Both the position numbers and the translations under genes were made by a program. A stretch of 64,000 bases of DNA from Isoetes taiwanensis (Eukaryota > Streptophyta > Lycopodiopsida > Isoetales > Isoetaceae), in contig JAJEKV010000077.1 in assembly GCA_021234155.1 (NCBI GenBank), forward strand, positions 2,008,827-2,072,826, given 5' to 3'. Shown here piece after piece: positions 1 through 12,433 of the stretch (positions are counted from its first letter, which is position 1; each line of letters opens with the position of its first letter). The notes under the pieces were generated by a model that did not search any database, was not told the DNA's origin, and was given only the letters and a program-made list of their open reading frames with translations.

Positions 1-445
1 GGACAATATTATAAATTAACTTTCATTGTAAACTTTGTGCTAAGAATTTCAATATAATTTGATGAAGACTTTTAAACTAAAAGCAATTAGAACAACTCTT
101 TCTTGCTTTATGATTTCACACTCTTTCTCTTTCCTATGTTTGATTTTCTTAGTATAATAAGCTTGTAAAAAGACAAACTATATTTCCTTCTATTTTCAAC
201 AGTAAATACTTATTGAGTTTTCAAATTTAATGTCTCTCTCCTCAAAACAACCATTTTTTTTTGCCCTCTTTTAAAAATGAAAATGCTTCAAAAATGTTGC
301 TTTTTTTGGGGTATTTCTAATGCTAATTGCTCAACAATCTATTTTGCTCCCTATTTTGTCTGTTTTTTTTCAAGTTTTCAATTTTTATAAAGGAATCTTT
401 CAAATGCACTTCTTAAATAAGTGTGTTTCATTTTAAACCTTGTTC
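1..445. other. AT-rich non-coding stretch
   Basis: AT-rich sequence with many short T runs. I see no credible coding frame, RNA gene or element boundary. Base composition shifts to GC-richer sequence at about 450. Confidence 0.5.
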
Positions 446-2520
446 TATGATAGGTGCAATGGAGATGACCACACTTCCGAACACGAGGAGCCACCTCGGA
501 ATGAAGCAAAGCCCAAGCAACAAGAGTCGCACTCAGAAATTCAACCTGGGGAGGAATGACAATGCACGCCTCACGACCACGATCTCGAGCTTGAAGACAT
601 TCAAGAATGCCCGACCGCAATAGCCAGGCGATCCTACTCAGCGATCAGCGTCACCGTACATCGGCAACCTGCAATGACACACGCATGTAGGGGCGTTGGC
701 GGTCACCGCGCATTCCTACGATGGACATACACATTAGGGAGGAGCATCTTTCTCAAAGGGATCACATCGGCCGAACACTCAAATTAACTTGGGGTGACAA
801 GTTCGGACCGGACATGAAGGTCAACAATAGTAGCAACATCTCAAGGAATCTCGGAGTCAACGAGCCGAAGAAGATGTAGCAAAACCAGAAGAAACAAATC
901 ACGATAGGAGGAAGGGAAACCCTAGAGGAGTATAAACATTTAAGTAGATCTTCGTAGTTGTTTTTTTGAAAAGTGGATGGATTAAAATCCCAACGTAAAT
1001 GCGTACATGTCTATTGTATACCTCGGGTGTTCACATATATAGGGGAGAAACATGAGCTTAGAGTCATGTTTTTTTAAGCGCTTAGATGGGAAGCTCCTTC
1101 GCCGACTACCAAAAGAAGGAAGCAGGGAAGCACAACTACAGCCCAAGATCAAATGGAAGAGAAATCTGAGGAGAGGCTTGACGAGCCCAAGCAAATACCG
1201 ACTCCAAACGCCGGGGAAGTGCCCTCAAGTAGAAGACGCTCGTCCGCAATGTCGAACAAAAGAGACAACACCGGTCATGTCAAGATCATCGGTTGCACGG
1301 GGACATCGTCGGTAGCAACACTACCTCTTCGGCAGCGGCAACACTTGCGAACTTATGACACGAAAGTGGCCTCAACAATAGAGGAGGAACGACCCGACAT
1401 CGCGAGCCAACTAAGAAGGCAACATCTCGAGCGACCATAATTCTACCTTGTGGTAATATAGGGTGATATTTATGACACGTGTATTAGATGGAGATGCACG
1501 CCACGAAGGCGCTGCGGCGAGGAGATATGCCTTTAACAACTAGGTGATGGCGTCGTCGGGTACTCCTACCGATGAATTAGAAGAGAAGAAGCCGATCACA
1601 TCTCCGGACATGTGGCACGTCAAAGCGCCAAGGTAGAAGCATTCGACACCTTAACGACAAGGATAGCAAGCTGAAGCACCTTCGGCAAAAAGAGTTCAAG
1701 ATAATAGCCGGGCTATTCAACGACAAGAGTATACCTAAAGCGGTACTTCTTCAACTCAAGGGTCAGCATTGCACGGATATAAGGATCCATCATCGAACAA
1801 TATAGCCAGGAGGAGGAGAGCCATGATGCCTTACTTGATAGAGACCGACATGCATTAGAGGGACAAAGGTCGAGGCGAAAGCTGGAGAAGTGCAAAGCAA
1901 CAGACTTCTTCCACGAGCTCCCTAGGCAACAGGAGGATCAAACCGGCGAGCACAATTAAAGCCATAGGAAGAAACCTCAAGACAAGAAACTGGCGCCACT
2001 TGTGGAACGTGACAACGTCCAAGCCATGTGATCGAGGGATCAAACAAGTAAGATTGAAAGCTCGATGGAGAAGCAACTAGGTGAGCGGAGCCGATAACTT
2101 GCATGCAACATGGTGAACCCAAGGATCGACGATTCAAAGAACAACTCCAAAGGAGTATAGCCAAAGGAATCGCGCACAACCTCAAGAGACGCCTCCAAAT
2201 AGCTTCAAGTATCATGAAGGGGAGAACAATTACCGCCCGAGAACAGGATCAGGAAGCAGACCAAAATGTCGAAGCATCAACGACCAGCACACCTTTAGTT
2301 AGAATGTGATGCAAAGCATGTTGTGCCATAGCCGACAAACACCGGAGGGCCCAAGTATATCAACAAGTTACCCCGGAGTACGAGCTGACGTACAAATAGG
2401 AGGATATATATCGTCAACACCATTGCATCGGGAGGAACACCAATGACATTGCCAAGGAGTAGGTGTGCAACTCGAAGGGAGGCACAAGGGGGACCTAATA
2501 GCTCTAGTAGTAATTGTAAT
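446..2520. other. GC-richer decayed repeat, family not recognised
   Basis: The stretch is GC-richer than both flanks and rich in AAG/GAG and CGA words, similar in texture to the decayed Ty3/gypsy region at 20-25 kb. Open frames are short (60-97 codons) and none shows a recognisable gag, protease, reverse transcriptase or host domain. Probably an old retroelement body; this is inferred from composition only. Confidence 0.3.
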
Positions 2521-3528
2521 TATGTAAGCTATATGCCTTGCATATATAGTTCCCTTGTTATTCCTTCCCTCCCATAGCGTAACAGATCAAAGGAAGAGAT
2601 GTTAGGCAATTTGCAGGGGTGAAGCAATCAACATCCTCAACACTCTTCGGGCAACAAGAGGACTCGACGTATGAGACATCGATGGAGTCGAAGAAACAAT
2701 ATTGGATACAGAGTCGTCCTTTAGCTGCCAAGACAAAGAGTTCAAGATGAAAGATCTTTTTCAACGGCGCCACCTTCAGGCTTTTGAAAAGCGGCATGGA
2801 AGATTTCAAGTGATCAGCTACAGCTTCAGATGTAAATGTGCAATCTACTTGCCATATTTTGTGAATTCCTTCTTGCAGCGAGGACATAGAATCAACCGGA
2901 AACATAAGGTTTTGCCTATGATATCTTGCATAAGAGGAAAAACAAAACGGAATTGGATGACCTGTATGGCAGATGGTATTTGAGAGCTATAATACTTGTA
3001 TTTGATAGCTTAGAAGCATCAGAATCCAAATCCTTAATCTTGTGTATGCCAATCAACTGCAGGCATGGGGTATCAGACCTTTGATCCTAGTCCAGCAAAA
3101 TTATAGCCATTTAATATCCAATGCAGCTTGCCAGGTTCTAGGCTAAAGCATCTGATAGCTTCCTTGGATGCAGGTTCTTCCACAAGCCAAAATACAGGTT
3201 CTACTCAAGGATCAGTCATTGATCCTTGACCCTATACCATAGCAGAGGTCAGAAGCAATTTGAAAAACAAGACTGTAGAGTGCAATTGAATTGAATCTGG
3301 CAGATGTCACATGAGTAGGCACTTGGCTCCATTGGCTCCAGGGAGAGAAAAAACTCATATCCTATGCTTCTTTAGACTGTAGTCAGTATCTTTTTTCTTC
3401 TTTCATTTAGATAAGATAATAGTATCAGAAACATGAGAATATTTGAATAAATCTATGGGCCATAAATAGGCCTAATATGTTAGGAAAAGAACCAGACTTA
3501 TGGAAAAAACCGTTGAGATCAGATGATG
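2521..3528. other. Non-coding stretch, nothing recognised
   Basis: Mixed composition. The longest frames (about 93-115 codons, overlapping on opposite strands around 2558-2983) have no domain I recognise. No element ends seen. Confidence 0.35.
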
Positions 3529-3604
3529 ATTATTGGCATGCTTTGAAGAGTAACAAATTCCTAAGTATTATTGGCATGCTTTGAAGAGTAACAAATTCCT
3601 AAGT
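3529..3604. repeat. Exact 38-bp tandem duplication
   Basis: Two identical, directly adjacent 38-bp copies (3529-3566 and 3567-3604) that begin ATTATTGGCATGC and end CCTAAGT. Perfect identity indicates a recent slippage or duplication event. Confidence 0.9.
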
Positions 3605-3655
3605 ATGCAAGAACCTCAATCAATGAAAAGAAAGAATATAACTTAATGTATTCAA

Positions 3656-3806
3656 GCAAATGTGTAAACCAGCACAATGAGATCCCTCACATTGTTACTT
3701 CTATCACTACTGAAAGCGGATTAAGGGGCAAGGATGTTTACCTCCAAGTGCAAATTGCAACCATGAGAATGCCCGGATAATAGAAAGGCAACTACGTCGA
3801 TGTTGT
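3656..3806 (+). repeat. Dispersed repeat, copy 1 (partner at 6367-6510)
   Basis: About 150 bp that recurs in direct orientation at 6367-6510. Shared words include CCAGCACAATGAGAT, GATGTTTACCT and AAGTGCAAATTGCAAC. The copies differ by scattered substitutions and small indels. No family assignment. Confidence 0.7.
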
Positions 3807-5470
3807 TTTCAGTTTATAATATGTAGCATTATAACAGGGGGTTTTTTTTGTGTTTTTGTACTGTTTTCTCTAAGGTTTTCATATGATTTGGTGGCCGTAT
3901 TCATCCAGGTATACTAAATAGTATTTCTAGAGTGCACCCTTTTGTAAGCCGTTGATTTTAGAAAAGGGGGCAAATCCTGTGGTGAATATCCTCCCATTAG
4001 TTTAGGGTTTTTTTTTAGGGTTGTTTAGGGTTTTCTTTAGGTAATCTTCATCCACATTTAACCATTTAACTATTTCGAACTAACTGTTTATTTTTATTTT
4101 CTTTTAAACCTAACGTGATGTAGGCGGCTCCACCACGAATCCGCCCTCGTGCCCGAGATCCTACCACGGTCCAGGTGTTTAGCTTGATCAATTGCTCTCG
4201 AAGTTAGGGCATTAAGCAATGCCTTGTATGATGACGGGCCCGTCTTACGGCATTAGATCCTTAGTGGTATTTGCCTGGAGCTTCAAGTGTGATAATAACG
4301 GCTCAAAATCGCCAAGTATGTTGGAGGGACCGTCCCCTATGAATCTGGGAGGTAATATGAACAACTCTATTTCTGGTCTTCTCCTCCATTTACGGGTGTA
4401 ATATCAAGCGATAGATTGGTGATTCGGGGTTTTCCCTCATATATCTCGATGGCCTGGTCAAGCTTCCCGGTGCCCTGAAACTTCTTATGTTTTCGCTTCC
4501 ATGGTTTTCATGAGTCGATTCGATCTTGAGATTTGAAGTTGAAGACATGTCAAGGAGTTGGGTCTTGTCCCCTAAGAAAAAAAAAGTTGGGTCTTGTCCA
4601 ATTTCGGATCTGTCATCCCAGGATCTTTGGTAATTTATTGTTTTCCTCCTTCAAGCTTTTAATTTTCTTAATGGAGCAAGGAATGCAATGGAGCTTTGAA
4701 TTTCAAAGGTAAACACACTTTTGCCTGCATGTATCCTTGGAAATTTTGAAAGATAAACACAGTTTTGCAGCTGCCAAATCCACTTCTATGTAAGTTGAAG
4801 TTGCCAATAATCCTGCTTCTACAATTCTCCAAATGTTTGAGCACCTAATCCTTAAATTCTCTTTATCTATTGTACACACTGGATTTGCATCTTTGGTGAA
4901 CTATGGTTACGTTTTTAAATGCTTTTCATTTCGTTGCCTTCTTGCTTGGGCACTTGTCGTCATGCGAGTAGACATTTAGCGAGCATAGCGGTAATGCATC
5001 GTCAGAAGGGTTTATGGTGTGTGATTTTACGACTGACGGAATGCATCTAGAATGCCATTTGAGTTACTAAAAATTATCTGTTTACAAGAGGCCTTCCAGT
5101 ACTCATGTCTTTCGTTGCAAGAATCTTCGCTTGCATATGGTTTTCCTGATTCTCATTCTTCCAGAAGGAACAACCCATTAATATATTCCTTTTTGTATTG
5201 AATTTACAGTTTCTAGTTGATGCGGGGATTTATATGAGAATTAGGCAAGAACAAGAAGTGAGCAGCACATGTCATGTAGAGTAATGTCGGTGCTCCAATT
5301 TATTGGATTTCAATTTCGTGTTGTCTTTACGTCTTGATGCCATTTCATGTGATGGCAAAATACTGAGCTTTGTTATAGAGCTCTGCTCTCATCAATTTGC
5401 TTGCTTCACCAGCATATTGGCTATCATTTGTACAAGCATTTCTTCCTTCTATATAATTTTCGTAAGGTAA
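3807..5470. other. Non-coding stretch
   Basis: No coding region supported. It contains a phrase at about 3813-3840 (ATAATATGTAGCA...ACAGGGGGTT) that is shared with 28277-28308, so part of it belongs to a dispersed repeat. It also contains three TTTAGGG words near 3999-4040. Confidence 0.4.
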
Positions 5471-5477
5471 AAATCAT

Positions 5478-5850
5478 GTTATGATGCGACTTCTTTTAAA
5501 GCAGATTATGGCAAAACTGGCATCATATGATGCGACTCCTTCAAAAGTTATTTTCATTGAATGTGAATGAGGTTCACAAGATGCTTGGGCATTCATACTT
5601 CAATCTAGTACTTATAACAAATGTTGAGGGGGGGGGATGTGCATGCGATATCGATATCGATAAAGTAATCAAACACTAGGTGGCAAAGCAATGTCCGTAG
5701 CTTGACCTCTTAAATGGCTAGAGTTTGTCATTTGTGTTACCACCGGTGATGGCAAAACTGCGGACATCATATGATGCGACCGTAAATCGTTATGGTAAAA
5801 AGCGTGGCATCATATGATGCGGCTCCTTCAAAAGCATTCGATTGAATGTA
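5478..5850 (+). repeat. Interspersed short direct repeats (ATGATGCGAC)
   Basis: ATGATGCGAC(or GGC) occurs at about 5481, 5527, 5771 and 5814. Three copies sit in the longer palindromic context CATCATATGATG, and two are followed by TCCTTCAAAAG and GATTGAATG or ATTGAATG. GGCAAAACTG is also repeated (5510, 5750). This looks like an old duplicated module of about 290 bp. Confidence 0.65.
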
Positions 5851-6029
5851 TTACTTTGAGTGTATCTATTTTGATCTGTCTCTAAGGAGTTTGCTATTGC
5901 ACATCTTGATGTGCTGCTTGACCAAAAAGGCATTTGCTATAATGAATAAATGTAAATAGTTGTTTGCAATGTAAATAATTTGTTTGTCTTGATGCTATTA
6001 TGCCTTTTAGTAATTATTATTTAGGCCCA

Positions 6030-6190
6030 TTAGTTAGGGCCGAAGGCCCAAAATTTTTTAATATAACAATCAACACACAACTATCATTAACATTATTAAC
6101 ACAAACCATTGTATTTCACACATTTTAAATTAAAATCCCCTTAAACCCCCTTTGGTTTGGGTGCATATTCACGCGGGGGTTTACGTGAGG
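6030..6190 (+). repeat. Single arm of the fold-back repeat found at 12.4-12.9 kb
   Basis: The sequence around 6090-6185 (AAATTAAAATCCCCTTAAA, ACCCCCTTTGG, GCATATTCAC, GGGGG) is nearly the same as the left arm of the inverted repeat at 12434-12530. No opposing arm is seen here, so this is a solo or truncated copy. Confidence 0.65.
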
Positions 6191-6366
6191 GCGCCGAGAG
6201 CTCAAAAATATATTTACAATACATGTACAAAATTAACACCATTAAGTACATTCTCTCAAACCTTATAGTATTTTGTAAACTTTAATATACAGTATACAAA
6301 AACTTGTACATGCATACCCCACAAACGAGGATTGCTATGTACGGTCCAGATCTTGGAATAAAGGGC

Positions 6367-6510
6367 AAATGCATAGACCAGCACAATGAGATACCTTACA
6401 TGGTTATTTTTGTCGAAAGCAGATTGAGGAGCAAAGATGTTTACCTGTAAGTGCAAATTGCAACTCTAAGAATGCCATAAGAATGGAACTGCAATCGTGT
6501 CGATGCTACA
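6367..6510 (+). repeat. Dispersed repeat, copy 2 (partner at 3656-3806)
   Basis: Direct copy of the 3656-3806 segment with more divergence. See that entry. Confidence 0.7.
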
Positions 6511-6799
6511 CAGAAGAACTGGACAGGACATCAGGTTGCACTGCTGAAAAATAGGTCCAAAATACAAAATACATATCTTTGTAATCTACAATAGTACATC
6601 TTATAACAAAAGGGCAGAGTGGTTTAATGCTTTTTTTCTTTTAAAAGATTATCGTTAAAGAAGCTACTGGGATATACATGACAAAGAAGAATGAAAAAGG
6701 CATCGTTCATCCTTACTTCTACTGTGCTGTCCTAAATCTAAATCATGGCATATTGTCAGTCATTCCATATGGAGCAATATATAGATTTGCACATATTAT

Positions 6800-6890
6800 C
6801 CCTCTTTTCTTCAAGACTCATGCAGATTGATATTCAAAGTGATGATCTTCCCTCTTTTCTTCAAGACTCATGCAGATTGGTATTCAAATT
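6800..6890 (+). repeat. Tandem duplication, period about 50 bp
   Basis: The block CCCTCTTTTCTTCAAGACTC...CAGATTG(A/G)TATTCAAA occurs twice in direct orientation about 50 bp apart, with one mismatch in the shared block. Confidence 0.85.
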
Positions 6891-7850
6891 TATCTTCCTG
6901 CTTTGCTAATAAATCAAGAGTTATTTGCACACATGATAGAACCTCAAGCTTCAGTATGATGGCTCGTTTTTTATGGAAGAACTGTTGAGAAAACTACCTT
7001 ATGTTCCAAAAATCCAATACTACCGGGCCTTTTTATTTCCTCTTGATATGGCTCCAATGCAGATTCTGCTCAATTAGATCGGAACCTATTTAATCTAACA
7101 ACACAAAATGATTTTTTTTGTGCATTTAGGGTCTGCTGTACTTTATTTTTTCTCCCCTAAGAGACATGCCACAAGAAGAAGCATTCACTGATTGGAGCAT
7201 GCATATATAATGTAAGAAATCCGAACGTACAAAGACAAAACCAAATAGGAATCCATCACAATGTCTGAGTGCAAAAGCTTTTGAGGAAAAACTTACTTTC
7301 TAGGCAGGGAATGACCTCTTAGATCTGCACCAATGCATCAAACAACATAACAAGCATACATAAGCTTGATCACAAGCATATGAAATGTTGAGACGTATCC
7401 TTCTCCAAGAAAAGCTTCTGTTATGACAAAATTAGGGCATTTAGTTATGACTTTTAAGCTAAAGCAATGCCTTCAAAGAAATGTGGAATTGTTTATGAAG
7501 TCGTATTGGCAAAGAAATCGTGGGATTAAGCCAATTGCCCAGAAGTTGAACTTGCAATAGCGTGATGCTTAGTTAAGTTTTGTATCATCTGCAATAGTTA
7601 GTTTCGCTGGCATCAAACAAAATCATACCGGAAAATTCAACGGATGAACTAATAAAGTTTAACGGTAGCTTTCACCATAGTAAAAAAGGAAATCCAGGAA
7701 AACCGATGCAGATCTTCTGTAAGTGGCTACATACAAAATTTTCTAGATCTTTAAAGAACATATGCACAAACGGGAGCATTGTCTTGTTACAACCCTATCA
7801 TGCCATCAAAGCAAAGGAGGAAAAACTTACACAAATACGGTCTTGCATTA
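6891..7850. other. Non-coding stretch
   Basis: AT-rich, with no supported gene. Short frames only; no repeat partner identified inside the window. Confidence 0.4.
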
Positions 7851-7854
7851 GGTT

Positions 7855-7937
7855 GCTCTCCAGATTCGAGTTTCCCAGTGGCTCTCCAGATTCGAGTTTC
7901 CCAGTGGCACGGTGAGCTCTCCAGATTCGAGTTTTCG
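7855..7937 (+). repeat. Three 26-bp direct repeats in front of an H3-like start codon
   Basis: CTCCAGATTCGAGTTT occurs three times, followed in the first two copies by CCCAGTGG. The third copy ends four bases (CGAC) before the ATG at 7941. The layout suggests a small duplicated leader directly upstream of the histone H3-like frame. Confidence 0.85.
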
Positions 7938-7940
7938 ACA

Positions 7941-8042
7941 ATGGCAAGAACCAAAACACACAGCGTTAAACAAACCGCTAAATCCACGCTCCAAAATAAG
8001 TTAAGAAAATCAAGGGTTGAGATGCTGCACAGACTATCATAA
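7941..8042 (+). pseudogene. 33-codon frame resembling the histone H3 N-terminal tail
   Basis: The frame starts MARTK, then carries five extra residues (THSVK), then QTA and KST, and ends at TAA after 33 codons. Canonical H3 starts MARTKQTARKST. The match is therefore the H3 tail with a 15-base in-frame insertion after Lys4 and loss of Arg8 (mature H3 numbering). The rest of the frame (LQNKLRKS...) no longer follows H3, and no globular histone-fold sequence follows. It could be a decayed H3 5' fragment carried by a mobile element, or a small protein that mimics the tail. Compare the second MARTKQTA start at 20056. The 26-bp repeats at 7855-7937 lie immediately upstream. Confidence 0.4.
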
Positions 8043-10060
8043 AACGCCTTTATTATTATATATAGATAGATAGATAGTACATGCAAGGTACATCTAAAAT
8101 AAGAATTATAGTAATCAAATAGTCTTCTGGGACAAAAGGAATTGTCATGATGACGAAACCTTGTGGTTTAGAATCATTCTAACTAAGTAGGTAACCCATA
8201 ACTATATTGAAATAAATGATAACATAATATGTATATCAATCTTAGATGGTTATATATGTCAGCTAAGGCTAGTAAATTAATGCGCTAAGTAAGAAGCATA
8301 TAACCTCTTAAGGAGAGAATAAATATGACGTTGTGTACAACGCCATTGAAAGGGTGGACCATTTTTCTTTTGAAGAAAGTGGGAGGGCTCAATCTTATGA
8401 TTGAACGTACTTGCATCAAATTGACCAACCCGTAGAATAGAGTTCACTCCGGCAATGGCCGAAGCGAATAGAGCGTAAGATAGATAGATACCTTAGTGCT
8501 CAGGAGGCCTTCAACGTGCGAGACTGACGTAGTAGCTAACTACACCAATGAAGTGGAGCAAAACTATGGGAGAACAATGCAACGACCAAGTCATCTCCAA
8601 ATTACTCCACCTTGGAGGCTCAATGGGTGGATCGCCCTAGCCTTAGGTAAGGTGTGCCCATGTATAATAAGCTTTAATGTGTCTTATTGATAAGTTAAAT
8701 ATAGATCCTAATAACCTGCATAGAATTGGTCATGCGTATATGTATCAATAGGGAAATAAGTTAAATAACAATGGTAATGTGAGGTAGCATGTTAATTAAT
8801 CCTTCGCAAGGATGCAACTCCTTCCAAGGATAGCTATATGACCTCGGGTCCTTATAAATATAAATAGAAAATAGAATTCAGAGATACCTAGGTGCATCTT
8901 AGGGATATACTTCCAAAGGGTAATGGGACCCAAGGAAGAGAATAAGAAGCACATCTAATTCTTGTGTATGATAATTAAAACCTTGTCTATGTAACAATAG
9001 GTCTAAATCGGTTATTGTTTAAATAATCGCGATCTAAAAGTCGTTAAATATTGTAAAGCTTAGAGTAAATATAATTGTACTATCGGAAGTAATGTATCCG
9101 ATACTACTATATAATGTTAATATAAAAATATTACCGTAAGGTATTTAATATAATTGCATGCATTAAGGGAAGTACAAACGGGGATCATGCGGGGGTCCAA
9201 CAACGTGTAATGTTTACTTAAGACGTTAACGGATGCTAGCCGACATGCAATGCTTAGTTAGTGGAGGAAGTACGAAGACATCCTCTAGCCAAAGAGGGGC
9301 GGCATAAGAGCATAGCGACAAGCTCTGCATCGACAAGGTCAGATATGCAGATATGCAGAAATGCTCGGCAAGGTCATCTCCGATTTATGTCTAGATTAAT
9401 TTCATGTGTAGTTAAGATTAATCACGATGCACCTATGATAGGTATGGGTTGCATGCGCAATTCGATGATGAGACCACTACGGTGATCTCTGGGGCGTGGT
9501 GTAATGTCATTGTAGGCATGACCGCGGTTCTGCTTGGATGAGTTGGAAAGTAGATTAAAAAGTCTACTTCCGCCCCACGGAAGTAGGCGACCTCGAGATA
9601 AGAGGTCATTCGGGAATGCATTGATAGGAAAGCACCTCTAGTCAATGCCTACGGGGAGGACCCTATCCTTCACGCCCCATATCTGGGGAAGGACCCTATC
9701 CTCCACACTTGGGCAACTAAAGGTGTAGGCATGAGCCGCATATAGGCATTATAGTATTTGTCTCCACGGCCACGATGGAAGAAGTATCCTCTTCCCTACG
9801 GAGATTAGTCATGCATTCATGTAGATAGATGGGGTGGTTCCCTTATAACCAACTTTTACATTAATATTCTAGCGCAGTGTGAATTGAGGCCAATGAGAAT
9901 AAGAACCCGGGGAGTCGCATCACGAGCACTTGTATAGATAGTTCTAGAGTAGTTGTGATTTCTACCATTGAAACTAATCGCTTAAATCTTGTGTAAGATA
10001 GTAAGTATGTAATTATAGATATTGTAAAATTCACGCAGTGATTTCAAGGTGCAAAAAGAC
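8043..10060. other. Non-coding stretch with minor duplications
   Basis: A short GATA run sits at about 8062-8076. A duplicated phrase (GGGAGGACCCTATCCT and GGAAGGACCCTATCCT) lies at about 9654 and 9688. No coding region is supported; frames of 61-74 codons show no domain. Confidence 0.4.
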
Positions 10061-10375
10061 TTGGCAACACAAATTTTGTTATAATGTGTTGCAAGGGAAT
10101 GAAGAGTACCTTGAAGTGTAAATTTTGTATATGAAATTGTTAAATCTTGATAAACTTAAAATGTATTATAAGTAAGGCTAATAGGTACCTTGTTTTTAAT
10201 AGAGTTAGGAATTGATAAGTTATTGGAATAATGTAATCTCCTAGTAATGTTTTAAAAATATTGGAGGGCAAGGAGGTCGAACTATTTAAGACTTGCAACA
10301 CAAATTTTGTTGGAATGTGTTGCAAGGAATGAAGAGTACCCTCGAAAGATAAATGTATATAAACCGTTAAATTTG
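10061..10375 (+). repeat. Direct duplication (period about 230 bp) carrying a hairpin
   Basis: GCAACACAAATTTTGTT...AATGTGTTGCAAGG followed by AATGAAGAGTACC occurs at about 10064 and 10293. Each copy contains the inverted pair GCAACACA / TGTGTTGC around an A/T-rich centre, so each can fold into a short hairpin. Confidence 0.8.
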
Positions 10376-10744
10376 ATATTGTGATAAGTGAGACTAATAA
10401 GTACCTTATTTTGATAAGTTACTTGATTAAGGTAATGACGTAATAATGTTTTAATATTACTTTAAGGTAATCCTAATAATTGTGTAAGTATAATAGTAAA
10501 ATATTGTATGCATCAAGTTGATTGCGAGTTAGGGAAGATCCCAAGGTGGGGAGACCCAACGATGTGCGGACAACATCATTTCAAGGTGGGGAGAATGTGG
10601 CGTTCCAAAGACGATATCGGTTCTAAGGCGATATCAGACGCTAAAACACGCATACACGCCCATCTCGATTGGCGGTATGCGGCGACGTGTGGTCGAGCAA
10701 GTAGCACCCTAGGGGGCAGCTTGCAAGGTGTGTGCATTTAATTA

Positions 10745-11110
10745 TGGGCACATTTGCTCATGTGCACACTTATCCATGTGTGTGTCAATGTGTACACATT
10801 TATCCATGTGGATATCCTAGGCCACTTATTTAATATAAGTAGGGCCACATCCAATTATCCCACATGCCTAGAGGGGATAATGGGAATCCTAGCCTAACCC
10901 TTTGTCTATATAGGTTAAGGAAACCCTAACTTGCCATTTTCGTTCATAGCATTTTAGGGCTCTTTTTACTCTCGGGAGTCAAACCCGCATCGGACTCTGT
11001 CGGCGAACCGGCTTCGTTAGTTTCCCTTTCTAGCTTCATCTTCTAGCAGTTCAGCAGGATGGTCGACTTCAGAGCAGGAGGAGCGAGCCAAGGATCAGGA
11101 TGGCCAGCAT
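10745..11110 (+). promoter_or_regulatory. LTR-like promoter and leader fragment
   Basis: A TATA-like word (TCTATATAGG, about 10908) is followed by AAACCCTAAC and a pyrimidine-rich leader, with an ATG at 11059. The texture (AAACCCTA after the TATA, GC-rich leader) is like that of the blocks near 17.7 and 21.8 kb. I read it as a possible LTR or retroelement promoter; no second LTR or primer binding site is visible. Confidence 0.25.
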
Positions 11111-11494
11111 TAAGTCCGCATTTCTCATAAATGGAGCTAAGAAGCGTTACTAACCAGATCTGTTTGCTTGCCGGCCTCAAAAGTCAGAGAAAAGTATAAA
11201 CAAAAGCAAGGGATTAAAACCCCAAACGAAAAAGAATAAACTAAGGCTCGTGAATTTTGCCATAGCCATTTTTCTTTGGGAAAAAAAAGATGAAGGGCAA
11301 TTGGGCACATGATTAAGCTCGAGTCAGGTTGGGTACTAAACAAGTCAAGCACGGTGAGCTTTATTTGACAAATCATCCGCTAAAATGATAGTGTGGGCCT
11401 CTGCGTGCTTTTGGGGAAAAATTTAGGTTAAAATTTGAGTGCAAGGCTCGCTTAGAAGAGGCATTCTTAGATAGCATTGTTTAATCCATCTAAA

Positions 11495-11560
11495 AGAAGG
11501 TGTTAGGATTTGTGCCCGGGATTTGAACCCAGAAGTAAACCACTACACAGCCCTCACTTA
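11495..11560 (-). mobile_element. tRNA-like SINE fragment
   Basis: On the minus strand, GTAGTGG is followed by GGGTTCAAATCCC, a perfect pol III B-box word. The spacing between the A-like and B-like words is shorter than in a normal tRNA-derived promoter, and no tail is visible, so this is at best a decayed SINE head. Confidence 0.35.
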
Positions 11561-12433
11561 TTCTTCAACAAACATGAATCGGCTCCTTTCCACGATTCTA
11601 TGCCAGTCAAATTATCTTGAGCATTAATCTGCCACAGCTACTAACAACAATGTCTGCTTTGGATCGCAGCACTGGCAATGCGGATCTTCAACCTCAATGC
11701 GGGATTTTCCAAAGCAATCTGCCGGATTCTACACAGCAATCTGCCAAAACTAGCCACAACAGATCAATCACCCACAGCCGGATTCTCTCAGCTAAACACC
11801 CAAGGATCTTCAGCCTCCTGCTGGTTTTGCTCAGTATGGTCTGCTACAGCCAATTCCAAAGCCTGTTTGATCTCAATTCTCTGTCACATACCCTGCATCC
11901 GACCTCTGTTTTTCATATGGGTTACACCACCGACTTCGCTTTTTCCCTCTTTTATTTTCTTGCCACGTCATCTATTCAACCATTAAAACTAATATTTTCT
12001 AGATAGAGCTTGAATGCTGGATGCCAATTTCCAGCAGAAGGGACCCATTTGCTCTACAGCTGCACTTTTCTTCTCTGAATCTTCTTCTGAAGATCACGTA
12101 CATAACAGATATAGAGAGGATTAACTACCCACAGAGCAGACAATTAATCCTACTGCCTAGAAAGCAAACAAGAGCTTACAACTAAGCATTAATCCGGCAT
12201 TAGTTTAGCTGAAATCTGGCAAGCAATCAATCACAGACCCACCTTGCCTACCGTTTCAAACATACAAGGCAAAGGAATTTAAAATTCAAAGCCTAGCAAA
12301 CAGCGTGACGACAGTTAGCTCCCCTGCTTTCCCTGCGCCATGCTAAAAGCTATCTCCCACACTCTAGGTGTCCAAATTTAATGCTCCAGTAAAAAGAAAA
12401 AAACCCACATCCCTGTTCCGGCCAAAACCCTTT
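11561..12433. other. Stretch with an unassigned 129-codon frame
   Basis: The plus-strand frame at 11617-12006 (129 codons) is serine- and leucine-rich with a hydrophobic segment, and overlaps a second frame of 102 codons. I recognise no domain and see no intron signals or homologous copy, so I do not call a gene. Confidence 0.3.

Noticed and set aside
3999-4040. Three TTTAGGG words resembling plant telomere repeat
   Set aside because: Only scattered units inside T runs, not a tandem array; not enough for an interstitial telomere.
11617-12006. 129-codon open frame
   Set aside because: No domain, no splice context, overlaps another frame on the same strand; length is compatible with chance.
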